In this document: positions 26,064-34,238 of the stretch, piece by piece
Layout: every line of letters starts with the position of its first letter
Numbering within the stretch: position 1 is the first letter of the stretch
Assembly: GCA_050944475.1 (NCBI GenBank)
Contig: JBMNRD010000005.1
Span: 110,693-174,692, forward strand
Direction: 5' to 3'
Length of the DNA stretch: 64,000 bases
From: RGIG5612 sp050944475
GTDB taxonomy: Bacteria; Bacillota; Clostridia; Lachnospirales; Lachnospiraceae
The notes under the pieces: generated by a model
Told to the model about the DNA's origin: nothing
What the model saw: only the letters and a program-made list of their open reading frames with translations
The model's database searches: none
Program-made: the position numbers and the translations under genes

Positions 26064-26174
26064 ATGTCTGATGTTAGTAAAGAAAAATGGGGTTTTTTAC
26101 GTGAGACAAAAGAAATGGCAAATAAAGCTGGAATAGATAAGGATACGGGGTTAAAAAAGACAGACCTTGATTAG
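26064..26174 (+). CDS. possible 36-aa ORF, probably a truncated gene start
   Basis: The ATG at 26064 follows AGGAG (26051-26055) at good spacing and opens 36 codons beginning MSDVSKEKWGFLRETKEM and ending in LKKTDLD. Composition is protein-like and polar. The TAG lies inside the 8-bp target duplication of the adjacent insertion sequence, so that stop was there before the element inserted. It could be a complete small protein of the defence operon or a remnant of a longer gene cut by an older rearrangement. Family unknown. Confidence 0.4.
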   Translation: MSDVSKEKWGFLRETKEMANKAGIDKDTGLKKTDLD

Positions 26175-26176
26175 TA

Positions 26177-27419
26177 GAGTGTGTGAAGAAAAGTCTGTAA
26201 ATTTTAGATTCTCTATGATAATAGGCGGGCGGGCGAGCTGGTAAGGGCTCCCCGCCCTTGCTTTATATTATATATCAGCCTTTTCGGGGTATGTCAAGCA
26301 GGACTGGCAGATCCGGCCACTGCCCAATATTCAGTTGGCGACTGTCATTCGGGCATGCGCCCTTCATACATTATGCTCAGTTCACCGTAGACCTGCCCCC
26401 AGTTCCTGATCGGCATGGACCATTTCTTTGTGGCTTCAAAAGTGGACAGATAAAGCGCTTTCAGAAGTGCCTGATCACTTGGGAACATGCTCCTCTGGCG
26501 GTTCAGCTTACGGCATGTGGCGTTAAGTGATTCTATGGCATTGGAATACTTTTCGTTCCATTTATTTACTACGCTGTCACGAATCTCGGCAGCGCGTTCT
26601 TCGTTAGGGGCTTGGTATATCCCTTTTAAGGTCAGCCGCAAAAGGTTTTCTGTCCTTATCAGCGACGTATTTCAGGGTGTTCCTTACCTGATGCACGATG
26701 CAGCGCTGGTATTCAGTCTGTGGATATGCTGTGTTAATGGCTTCTTTTATGCCGGTGAGACCGTCTGCGCAGATGATCAGGATATCCTGAACACCTCTAT
26801 TCTTGAGATTGTTCAGGACTGAGAGCCAGTACTTGGCGCTTTCATTTTGACCAACTTCAATAGTCAGAACCTCCTTTTTGCCCTCAAGGTTTATGCCAAG
26901 CATGACATATACTGCAAGCTTACGGATGATTCTGTCATTATGTACGGAATAATGGACGACGTCTATGAATACGACCGGATATATTTCATCCGGTGGCCTG
27001 TTTTGCCATTCCCCGATCTGGGCAGGAGCTTATCCGTAACATCGGATATAAAGTCGTCTGATGCCTCAAATCCGTAGATATCTTCAAGTGTTTCTGATAT
27101 CTGCCTTTCCTGCAGTCATCATTGTCATAACGTTCAGATTTTTCATAACCCGGATGGTCGTCCATCTCCGCCTCCATCATCTCTTTGATGGTGCCGCCGG
27201 TCCTTCAGGGCTTCCTGGATGTCCTCTGCAGTCCGAATGTCGTACTCCTGCAGGAGTTGTTGTATGATGGTTCGTTTGCCATCTGTCATTTGTATTCTGT
27301 GTACCTGTTTCTTTTCTTTTGCCATGATAAAAGGCTTCCTATGATTTAAGATTTTATCATAGAAGACCTTGGGTTATACATGAGTCACATGATATTTACA
27401 GAAAAACTTTCACAGGTTC
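26177..27419 (-). mobile_element. IS256-family insertion sequence, 1243 bp, inactive
   Basis: Imperfect terminal inverted repeats begin GAgtgTGTGAA...TCTGTAAAT on the left and GAaccTGTGAA...TCTGTAAAT on the right (17 of the first 26 positions agree). The element is bounded by identical 8-bp direct repeats GATTAGTA at 26169-26176 and 27420-27427, the target-site duplication expected for this family. It carries one Mutator-type transposase gene on the minus strand, which is broken in several frames. It sits between the defence-like operon and the ABC/two-component operon. Confidence 0.88.
26345..27325 (-). pseudogene. IS256-family (Mutator-type) transposase, frameshifted and internally deleted
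   Basis: Fragments in different minus-strand frames add up to an IS256 transposase. The N-terminus is MAKEKKQVHRIQMTDGK, then KEMMEAEMDDHPGYEKSE in another frame, LGINLEGKKEVLTIEVGQNE with ICADGLTGIKEAI and YQRCIVHQVRNTLKYV, and finally NAIESLNATCRKLNRQRS with MPIRNWGQVYGELSIMYEGR. The stretch between IYQAPNEERAAE and NAIESLN is shorter than in intact relatives, pointing to an internal deletion besides the frameshifts. The transposase cannot be functional. Confidence 0.9.
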
Positions 27420-27427
27420 GATTAGTA
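27420..27427. repeat. right copy of IS256 target-site duplication
   Basis: GATTAGTA here is identical to 26169-26176 on the other side of the element. Joining the flanks at this octamer restores the pre-insertion sequence. Confidence 0.85.
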
Positions 27428-27440
27428 TCTTGATGTTATT

Positions 27441-28667
27441 TCACTCTCCCATACTTCCAAAATACCTTATAGTAAATGTTGTCCCTTTTTCACTTGATTC
27501 AACGGATATTTTGTCACCGTTTTCTTCTATGATGGATTTAGCTAAAGCAAGACCGATTCCAATGCCATCATCACTTGAATGCTCACCTTTGTAAAACCTC
27601 TTAAATATATGCGGCAAATCTTTTTTATCAATACCCTTGCCGGTGTCTGTTATATCCAACTGTATATATATATTATTCGTGCTGATTTTGATTAAAACCT
27701 TTGAGCCTTCATATGAATTTTCGACCGAGTTTTTTATTATATTCGATAATGCTTCTACCTGCCATCTGTAATCACCTGCAATTATCGCGCCGTCAACTTT
27801 CTCAAATTCGATGCCAACATTATGCAAATCACTTAAAGACTCAATATTTTTGACAGAATCTTCTATAACTTCGTTGAGGTCGACTTTTTCTCTTTTGAAT
27901 TCAATGGTATTTGAGTCGATTTTAGACAACTTAAGAAGATTTTTAATTAAATAGTTAATATTTATAATATTTCTTCTGATTTCCTTTATAAATTCTTCTC
28001 CGGTAGTTGTGTCCAGGTCCCGGTCTTCTATCAAACTGTCCAACATAATTAAAATGCTTGTGAGCGGCGTTTTAATCTGATGAGAAATATCTTCCAAGGA
28101 TTTTTTCAAGTTGATTTTATCATTAATTGAATTTTCGGCTGCTTCTTTTAAAAATATCGTAGTTTTATATATCTCCGACTTAAGGATGGATAGTTCATCT
28201 TCGGAAATATTATCTACATTCAATTCATAATTTTTGTTGTTGATTTTTATTATGGTTTCGGTAATTTCATTTATTGCCTTATCTTTTTCCCTGCTGTAAA
28301 GAATAAAAATTACAATTACAGCACTTATTGCGCCGATTATAAAAATAATATTTGCAATAATATATTTATCATTTAATCTGTCGTTTTTTAAAACAACAGA
28401 TTCTTTGTTTATATCGATGCCATATTTGCTGAATATATCTTTTTCGCCAACCTCATCGCTATTTAAAATTTTTATAATATCCATTTCGCTTAAATCGGGG
28501 TAATCCTCCTTGATTAACGAAACAATCGCCTCTATTTTATTATTAAAGTTGACCCTATATTGATTTTGCTGATATCTGTTTAACAGGAAAAAACAAATCA
28601 CTAAAATAAGTGAAGCAATTAAAGATATTATTAAATATTTTTTTAATATAATCTTGTTTTTCATCAA
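27441..28667 (-). CDS. sensor histidine kinase
   Basis: This 408-aa membrane sensor has transmembrane helices near residues 9-31 and 104-124 flanking a small extracytoplasmic domain (about 70 residues). The kinase core follows: H-box DISHQIKTPLTS, N-box IIKNSVENS, G1 DTGKGID, F-box IFKRFYKGE and G2 GIGIGLALAKS. Its start overlaps the DUF1287 gene by 4 nt. It pairs with the response regulator two genes upstream and is inferred to sense an antimicrobial or envelope-stress signal and switch on the ABC operon. The gene is AT-rich compared with the core genome. Confidence 0.93.
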   Translation of the reverse strand: MMKNKIILKKYLIISLIASLILVICFFLLNRYQQNQYRVNFNNKIEAIVSLIKEDYPDLSEMDIIKILNSDEVGEKDIFSKYGIDINKESVVLKNDRLNDKYIIANIIFIIGAISAVIVIFILYSREKDKAINEITETIIKINNKNYELNVDNISEDELSILKSEIYKTTIFLKEAAENSINDKINLKKSLEDISHQIKTPLTSILIMLDSLIEDRDLDTTTGEEFIKEIRRNIININYLIKNLLKLSKIDSNTIEFKREKVDLNEVIEDSVKNIESLSDLHNVGIEFEKVDGAIIAGDYRWQVEALSNIIKNSVENSYEGSKVLIKISTNNIYIQLDITDTGKGIDKKDLPHIFKRFYKGEHSSDDGIGIGLALAKSIIEENGDKISVESSEKGTTFTIRYFGSMGE

Positions 28668-29341
28668 CTCACTCTGTAATGTCCCACAATATCGGTACGA
28701 TATCCCAATATATCTTCTTCATAATATCTTTGATACGGATTAGCGTTGTGAATGATAAACGGCATTCCTTTATTATTTCTTTTGTCCGATACTATTCCTA
28801 TATGATTACTGAATATTATTATATCTCCGCCTTGCCATTCTTCGATTCTGCTTATATCGGTTGTTAAAGGTATCGCATGTCTTTTAAAATATATCTTTAG
28901 ATTTCTTACTCTCCTGAAATCAATTTTTTTATCGATTTTATCAATATTGTATAATTCCCTGTTATTTCTTATATCTTCATCAACCAGTTCCATTAAATCA
29001 TATCCGGCCCCCCTTAACCCGAAAGCGACCACATCGGTGCATACGCCATATTCATCATCGGGATAGCCCGTAGTGTAATATTTGCTTTTATATTTCGGTT
29101 TGGTTTTTATATATTCTCTGACATTTTGCAAAATGTCGGTCTGGTCATCTATTCCGTCATTATCTTTATCTACTTTGCTGATGTAGGTCTTAATACCGAA
29201 ATCTTTATTCGCATATTTTCTATGCGGTATCAAATTAAAATAATACATCGCACAAAAAATAAGCAACAAAAAAATCATAATCGACAGGCCGCTTAATATC
29301 TTCTTTTTCGTAAAAATCTCCTTTTTATTTTTTCTCTTCAT
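28664..29341 (-). CDS. DUF1287 membrane-anchored protein in a two-component/ABC operon
   Basis: This 225-aa protein has an N-terminal membrane anchor (about residues 15-35). After it comes a calcium-loop-like DKDNDGIDD segment, and then the DUF1287 domain with YYTTGYPDDEYGVCTDVVA, RNLKIYFKRH and GDIIIFSNHIGIVSD, ending in GHYRVS. The VCTDV cysteine and later histidines recall an NlpC/P60-like papain fold, so an extracellular amidase or peptidase activity on cell wall is possible. It lies between the regulator and kinase genes and overlaps both (17 nt and 4 nt), which is unusual and suggests it takes part in sensing or in the resistance response. Confidence 0.8.
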   Translation of the reverse strand: MKRKNKKEIFTKKKILSGLSIMIFLLLIFCAMYYFNLIPHRKYANKDFGIKTYISKVDKDNDGIDDQTDILQNVREYIKTKPKYKSKYYTTGYPDDEYGVCTDVVAFGLRGAGYDLMELVDEDIRNNRELYNIDKIDKKIDFRRVRNLKIYFKRHAIPLTTDISRIEEWQGGDIIIFSNHIGIVSDKRNNKGMPFIIHNANPYQRYYEEDILGYRTDIVGHYRVS

Positions 29342-29981
29342 CTATTCGATAACCTATTCCTTTAACTGTAGTAATGATATCAGACCCTATTTTATCCCGG
29401 ATTCTTTTAATATAAACGGAAACGGTATGATCATCTACATAATTACCGGTCCAATCCCATATTTTTTCGACTATTATATCTCTTGAGATGACCCGGTTTA
29501 GATTAGTAAACAATAAATTTGTTATCTTCAGCTCAAGAGGGCTTAATTTTATTTCAGTTCCTTCTTTTGTTATATAAAGTTTTTCCTTGTCAAAACTGAT
29601 ATCACCTATTGTGGTTATTTTATTTTTTTCTTTCTTGATGAATGCTTTATTGATTCTCGCAATTAATTCTTTGGTAAAAAAAGGCTTGGTAACATAATCG
29701 TCCGCCCCCAGGTTTAATCCTTCAACAATATCATCCTCATCATCTTTCGCCGTTAAAAAAATTGTGGGAATTTCTTTGTCTTTGATTATTTCTTTATACA
29801 GGTCAAAACCGTTGCCGTCCGGCAACATAACATCCAATATTATTAAATCCGTTTTATTATTTAAAATATAGTCTTTTGCTTCTCTGTATGTAGTCTTAAT
29901 CTCCGTATTATATATCTTCTCAAGTGAGTGCTTAAGACCTTTTACAATAGACGGATTGTCTTCAACCAAAAGGATTTTCAT
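29325..29981 (-). CDS. OmpR-family response regulator
   Basis: This 218-aa regulator has a receiver domain with the acidic pair in LVEDN, phospho-acceptor D50 in LIILDVMLPDGNG, the conserved Thr in FLTAKDDED and Lys in DDYVTKPF. The C-terminal winged helix has LSPLELKITNLLF and VDDHTVSVYIKRIRDKIG. It acts in the cytoplasm and very likely binds the TGTAAC direct repeats in front of the ABC ATPase gene. It lies 17 bp after the permease gene, so the regulator belongs to the operon it is thought to control. Confidence 0.94.
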   Translation of the reverse strand: MKILLVEDNPSIVKGLKHSLEKIYNTEIKTTYREAKDYILNNKTDLIILDVMLPDGNGFDLYKEIIKDKEIPTIFLTAKDDEDDIVEGLNLGADDYVTKPFFTKELIARINKAFIKKEKNKITTIGDISFDKEKLYITKEGTEIKLSPLELKITNLLFTNLNRVISRDIIVEKIWDWTGNYVDDHTVSVYIKRIRDKIGSDIITTVKGIGYRIDEEKK

Positions 29982-29998
29982 ACATCAGCTCCCTTATG

Positions 29999-32623
29999 TT
30001 ATATATTCTCACTCCTGATTGTTTCTATCATGTTTTGTTTATTTATTTCATTAATTGAATATTTCATTATCGCCATTATTAATATAAACACAGCCATTAT
30101 AGAAATACAGATTGCCGGAGCCGGAATATTATAGGGAAGATCCGTTCCCTTTTTAATAAAATATTGTATTGTAAGAGAAAGAATTACACCAATCGGAATA
30201 CCGATTATCAGGGACTTAGCTCCCATAAATAAACTTTCCAACCTGATCATTCTGTTAAATTCTTTGGTTGTCATACCGATTGATTTAAGCGTTGCAAATT
30301 CTCTTCTTCTTAATTGCATATTTGTAGTGATGGTATTGAAAATATTTGTCACTCCAATTAAAGTTATTACAGCTATAAACCCGTATAAGAATATCGACAC
30401 CAGTAAACTGAAGTTATTCATCTCTTTAACCTGCCTGCTTTTGTCAAACAGGTAATATGTTTCGTCTTTTAAGCATTCTTCAATATTTTTTACCAACTCT
30501 TCAGGATTATTGCTGTAAATATATAAATCCATAAATCTTGGAGTCGCTATTTCATCGAAATAATCATCATTTACAATAAATACACCTGTTGCCGATTTAT
30601 CAAGTCCGAAAGGTTTTTCTTCTGCCACTTTCCCGACTGTTATATCAAACTCTTTATCCGTGTCCGCAATGCTTGCTTTGATTATATCATTTTCACTTAA
30701 ATCAAATAAACGTATATATTCAGTTGCTTCATTACCGTTTGCATCAATGAAATTATATTCCAGGGTATCTATCAGCACAGCTTTATTATAAAAATCCGTT
30801 TTTTCCGCTTTAATTGATTGCAAGTATTTTTCAAACTGTTTATCACCTATTGACATAATCGCTGCATAATAGTGTTCAGAATCATACGGACCGAAAGCTT
30901 GATGTTCAAGATAATCTTTATACTCATCAGACAAATGCTCGGAAGAAAATTTGATATCATTTACTCTGATTATTGAATAATCCTCAATATGATCAAATCT
31001 ACTTATTTCCAGCAATTTATTATAAGCTTCTTTGCTTTTTGATTCTAAAGAAATTGAAATATTATAGTCGTTACCCTCAAACACTCGATCCGCTTCACCA
31101 AACATCAGACTTGTAAAAGAAGATAATGTGATAAAGATTATGACGGAAACAATAATTGAAATTGTTGTTGTTCTATACTTTCGTTTGCTTCTTTTTAAAT
31201 TTTTATAAGAAATCGCTCCGCCGACTCCAAACAGTTTACTTATCAAACCCGGTGTTTTTATTCTTTTTGAACTTGTTTTAATTTCAAAGCTGCTTCTGAT
31301 TGAATCTATCGGACTTACTTTGGAAGCTTTGGCGGCGCCGGTAATTGCCGATAAATATATTGTTATCATTCCAAGCAATATTGAAACAACTATTGCAATT
31401 GCCGAAAAAGAAAATTCCAAAATCAAACCGTCCGTGAACATTTCGCCGATAAGATAATTGCTTATAACAATCAATAAAAATGTAGCCAAAAGCCCCGTCA
31501 ATATTCCGATCGGAATTGCAATTGCTCCTAAAATACTTGCTTCTTTAAATACGGTTGATCTTATTTGTTTTTTTGTCGCGCCGATACTTCTCAGCATCCC
31601 GTATTGCCTTGTTTTTTCAGTCACCGATATATCAAAACTGTTTCTTATCACAAATACGGAAGCAAATACTATAATTATCATTACAATTACGGCAGCGCCG
31701 GAAAGGCCTTTGATTCCGGAAGCATTTATCGGATTTGTTTCAAGCTCAAATAAAGCATAATTAAAATTAACCTTATATTTTGCTTTGCTCATTTGCTCGG
31801 CTAATTTGACGCTGTCTTCCGCGGTCAGTTCCGCAAGATTGTGTGATTTAGCCAAAAGTTCATAATCGACATTGATTAAGTCACCTATTATTTTATATAT
31901 ATCTTTTATTTTTTCTTTTTCAAAACTTACATATAAATCATAATTACCCTGATATTCTTTTTCATCAATTGCGGTAAGGGCCGTGTATCCCGGTGCGGAG
32001 TACGGCTCGACAATCCTGACAGGCCTGTCTATGATTCCCACAACTTTATATTCCTTAGTTTCAATTTTTTCTAATTTTTCAAATATTTCACCATCTTCAA
32101 AATTGTATGCCGCATCCTGGTTCAGCTCGTTATCTTCAAAATCCAGTCTTTTGCTTAAATCAACAGTTATCCTATCGCCTATCTTATATTCAACTTTCCC
32201 GTTTGACTTTAAATGATTAGGTATAACTATTTCATTGCCGTTTTCGGGCAGATTTCCTTCAATCAATTTTACAGATAAGCCGTCAAAAGAATCCTTTTCC
32301 AGCGCTTTAACAAAAATATAAGGCTTGTATTCATTTTTTGAATCCACTTTTGCATAGCCTAAATCCTTAGAAACATTTATTTTTTCAACAGAGCGATTAT
32401 TTTGGAGGGTTGCTATTTCACTATCTTTTACATCCTCGAACATTACATGAAAATCGCCCCTGGTTGCTTTTGTGTATTTTATTAAAGATTTTATCCCGCT
32501 CATATACATTGAAGAAACGGCAGTAATCAGGGCAACCGACAAAACTATTCCTATAATGCTGACAATCGTTCTTTTTTTATTGAGTTTTAGATTTTTAATA
32601 ATTAAATTCCTTAATAACTTCAT
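29999..32623 (-). CDS. ABC transporter permease, FtsX/MacB-like
   Basis: This 874-aa permease has two FtsX-type modules. An N-terminal membrane helix (IVSIIGIVLSVALITAVSSMY) precedes a large extracytoplasmic domain and then three helices (from AAVIVMIIIVFASVFVIRNS). A second anchor (TTTISIIVSVIIFITLSSF), another outer domain and a C-terminal helix group follow. This layout is typical of permeases handling antimicrobial peptides or lipids. The ATG at 32623 is preferred over one 33 bp upstream because it falls 1 nt after the ATPase stop, so the genes are coupled. Confidence 0.9.
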   Translation of the reverse strand: MKLLRNLIIKNLKLNKKRTIVSIIGIVLSVALITAVSSMYMSGIKSLIKYTKATRGDFHVMFEDVKDSEIATLQNNRSVEKINVSKDLGYAKVDSKNEYKPYIFVKALEKDSFDGLSVKLIEGNLPENGNEIVIPNHLKSNGKVEYKIGDRITVDLSKRLDFEDNELNQDAAYNFEDGEIFEKLEKIETKEYKVVGIIDRPVRIVEPYSAPGYTALTAIDEKEYQGNYDLYVSFEKEKIKDIYKIIGDLINVDYELLAKSHNLAELTAEDSVKLAEQMSKAKYKVNFNYALFELETNPINASGIKGLSGAAVIVMIIIVFASVFVIRNSFDISVTEKTRQYGMLRSIGATKKQIRSTVFKEASILGAIAIPIGILTGLLATFLLIVISNYLIGEMFTDGLILEFSFSAIAIVVSILLGMITIYLSAITGAAKASKVSPIDSIRSSFEIKTSSKRIKTPGLISKLFGVGGAISYKNLKRSKRKYRTTTISIIVSVIIFITLSSFTSLMFGEADRVFEGNDYNISISLESKSKEAYNKLLEISRFDHIEDYSIIRVNDIKFSSEHLSDEYKDYLEHQAFGPYDSEHYYAAIMSIGDKQFEKYLQSIKAEKTDFYNKAVLIDTLEYNFIDANGNEATEYIRLFDLSENDIIKASIADTDKEFDITVGKVAEEKPFGLDKSATGVFIVNDDYFDEIATPRFMDLYIYSNNPEELVKNIEECLKDETYYLFDKSRQVKEMNNFSLLVSIFLYGFIAVITLIGVTNIFNTITTNMQLRRREFATLKSIGMTTKEFNRMIRLESLFMGAKSLIIGIPIGVILSLTIQYFIKKGTDLPYNIPAPAICISIMAVFILIMAIMKYSINEINKQNMIETIRSENI

Positions 32624-32624
32624 A

Positions 32625-33296
32625 TTAAATATCCTCTGCAATCTTTCCGTCATCAAGCTTAATAATACGATCCGCTGCTTTTGCCATATCCATATTGTGA
32701 GTAATCATTATGATGGTTTGCTTTAACTCTTTGTTCATTTTCTTTAAAAGCGCCACTATCTCGTCGCCTGACTTGGAATCCAGGTTGCCGGTAGGCTCAT
32801 CCGCAAGCAGAATAGCCGGTCTTGTAATTAACGCTCTGCCGATACTTGTTTTTTGTTGTTGCCCCCCTGAAAGCTCATTGGGCAAATGGCCTCTTCTGTC
32901 TTCCATATCCAGAAGTTTTAATAATTCATCCATTTGTTTATCTTCCGCTTTTCTGTTATCAAGGGCCAGAGGCAGAGAAATATTTTCCTCTACATTCAGG
33001 ATCGGCAACAAATTATAGAATTGATAAATTAATCCGACTTCTCTTCTTCTGAAAATTGCCAGCTTGTCATCATCTAAATCGTAAATGTTTCTGCCGTCGA
33101 TATAAACAGCCCCTGATGTCGGTCTGTCTACTCCTCCTATTAAATGGAGTAGTGTAGATTTTCCCGAACCGGAAGCTCCTACTATTGCGATAAACTCGCC
33201 TTTGTCTACTGAAAAAGACACATTGTCAAGCGCAATTACTTTTGCGTTGCCTTTTCCATAAATTTTGCTCAAATTTTCAACTTTTAATATTTCCAT
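32625..33296 (-). CDS. ABC transporter ATP-binding protein, LolD/MacB-like
   Basis: This 223-aa ATPase has Walker A GASGSGKST (residues 40-48), Q-loop region LIYQFYNLLP, signature LSGGQQQ, Walker B ILLADEPT and the switch histidine in MITHN. It powers the permease encoded 1 nt downstream. A GGGAGG ribosome site sits at the end of a duplicated promoter segment. It is the first gene of the ATPase-permease-regulator-DUF1287-kinase operon; the set resembles peptide-antibiotic resistance modules. Confidence 0.94.
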   Translation of the reverse strand: MEILKVENLSKIYGKGNAKVIALDNVSFSVDKGEFIAIVGASGSGKSTLLHLIGGVDRPTSGAVYIDGRNIYDLDDDKLAIFRRREVGLIYQFYNLLPILNVEENISLPLALDNRKAEDKQMDELLKLLDMEDRRGHLPNELSGGQQQKTSIGRALITRPAILLADEPTGNLDSKSGDEIVALLKKMNKELKQTIIMITHNMDMAKAADRIIKLDDGKIAEDI

Positions 33297-33300
33297 AATT

Positions 33301-33424
33301 AAATACCTCCCGTTTCCAAACTTGAGTATATACGGACGGTGTTACAGTCAGGTTACAAAAATCAAATACCTCCCGTTTCCAAATCTGAGTATATACGGAC
33401 GATGTTACAGTCAGGTTACAAAAA
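33301..33424 (-). promoter_or_regulatory. duplicated promoter/operator/RBS segment before the ABC operon
   Basis: Two 61-bp copies (33301-33361 and 33364-33424), 63 bp apart and nearly identical, stand before the ATPase gene. Read on the minus strand, each contains TGTAAC-N5-TGTAAC (11-bp spacing, typical of OmpR-family regulators), a TATACT -10-like box, and GGGAGG. The near copy supplies the ribosome site used. Both copies together offer two promoters and two regulator sites in series. Confidence 0.8.
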
Positions 33425-33521
33425 GTAATTTTTAAAAAAATTGTTGAAAGATGCCATTTATGCCTATATCAGGGCATATTACAAACGTTTCTGTCTATAA
33501 ATCAGAGCATTTTCAGGAAAG

Positions 33522-33625
33522 AAAAAATCAAAAGAGATAAAAAAAGATCGGAAAAATCAAAAAAACCGGAGAAAAACCGGGGAAAAAGCCGAAAAAATCA
33601 GAAAAAACGAAAAAAATTGAAAAAA
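33522..33625 (+). other. phased A-tract (probably curved DNA) upstream of the mraZ promoter
   Basis: Eleven runs of four to seven A begin at 33522, 33530, 33539, 33552, 33559, 33572, 33583, 33592, 33602, 33610 and 33620, a mean spacing of about 9.8 bp, close to one helical turn. The last run ends 4 bp before the -35 box. Phased A-tracts bend DNA and can act as upstream promoter elements. No gene is visible between 33297 and 33806; this tract, the repeats and the mraZ control elements fill it. Confidence 0.6.
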
Positions 33626-33629
33626 GGGG

Positions 33630-33658
33630 TTGCAATTACCAAAATTTTATGTTTAAAT
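33630..33658 (+). promoter_or_regulatory. promoter of the mraZ division cluster
   Basis: TTGCAA (33630-33635), a 17-bp spacer and TTAAAT (33653-33658) form a sigma-A type promoter placed just after the A-tracts and just before the MraZ boxes. The transcript would start near 33665, leaving a leader of about 140 nt. Confidence 0.65.
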
Positions 33659-33666
33659 GGGCCCAC

Positions 33667-33701
33667 AGTGGTAAAAAGTGTCACTTTGTGGAGAAAAGTG
33701 G
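33667..33701 (+). promoter_or_regulatory. MraZ operator: four GTG(G/T) boxes at 10-bp spacing
   Basis: AGTGG, AGTGT, TGTGG and AGTGG begin at 33667, 33677, 33687 and 33697, exactly 10 bp apart and on the same face of the helix. MraZ is known to bind arrays of GTG-containing boxes before its own gene in several bacteria and to regulate the cluster. The boxes overlap the start of the transcript, which suits repression. Confidence 0.75.
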
Positions 33702-33714
33702 TAAATCTTCCGTT

Positions 33715-33765
33715 AGATCCGTCGGGTAAATACCCGCAGGCTACGGCAGGAAAGGGCACGGATCT
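33715..33765 (+). promoter_or_regulatory. structured mraZ leader: nested inverted repeats
   Basis: AGATCCGT (33715-33722) pairs perfectly with ACGGATCT (33758-33765). Inside lies a smaller hairpin with GGGTA/TACCC arms (33724-33735). The structure ends 25 nt before the AAAGGAG of mraZ, so it could influence initiation or stabilise the messenger. No known riboswitch class is recognised. Confidence 0.45.
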
Positions 33766-33806
33766 CCTTAAGTGAAGTCTCTTTTTATCCAAAGGAGAAA
33801 TGTCAC

Positions 33807-34238
33807 ATGTTCATGGGTGAATACAATCATTCCATAGACGCCAAGGGCAGAGTGATAGTCCCTTCCAAGTTCAGGGAAACGCTGGGTGAGCGCTTTACCG
33901 TTACGAAGGGACTTGACGGCTGTCTTTGGGTATTTTCCCATGAAGAGTGGGAGGCATTTTCCAAGAAGCTGACCGAATTGCCGGTGGCAAGGAAGGACGC
34001 GCGTAATTTCAGCAGGTTCTTTCTTGCAGGCGCAACAGAGGCCGAAACCGACAAAATGGGAAGGATACTGATTCCCCAGGTCCTCCGGGATTATGCCGGG
34101 CTTGAGTGCGAGGCAGTGCTGATCGGTGCCGGCTCAAGGGTTGAAATATGGAACAAGACTGCTTGGGAGGAGGTTTCCACTTTTGACGATGTAGACGAGT
34201 TGGCAGAACAAATGGGAGAGTGGGGCTTTGGAATTTAA
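33807..34238 (+). CDS. mraZ: transcriptional regulator MraZ
   Basis: This 143-aa protein has two SpoVT/AbrB-like swapped-hairpin domains. The first has FMGEYNHSIDAKGRVIVPSKFRE and the second EAETDKMGRILIPQVLRDYAGL, each with the conserved D-x-K/M-GR turn. It forms ring oligomers that bind the GTG-box array upstream and regulate the division cluster. AAAGGAG lies nine bases before the ATG. The end overlaps rsmH by 11 nt. Confidence 0.97.
   Translation: MFMGEYNHSIDAKGRVIVPSKFRETLGERFTVTKGLDGCLWVFSHEEWEAFSKKLTELPVARKDARNFSRFFLAGATEAETDKMGRILIPQVLRDYAGLECEAVLIGAGSRVEIWNKTAWEEVSTFDDVDELAEQMGEWGFGI

Noticed and set aside
15097..27436. A 9-bp direct repeat TCTTGATGT at 15097-15105 and 27428-27436 flanking the defence-like block, as an attachment site
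   Set aside because: It is short and found after the fact. Joining the flanks does not restore the truncated glycan gene, because the right side encodes the end of the histidine kinase on the other strand. No integrase is present.
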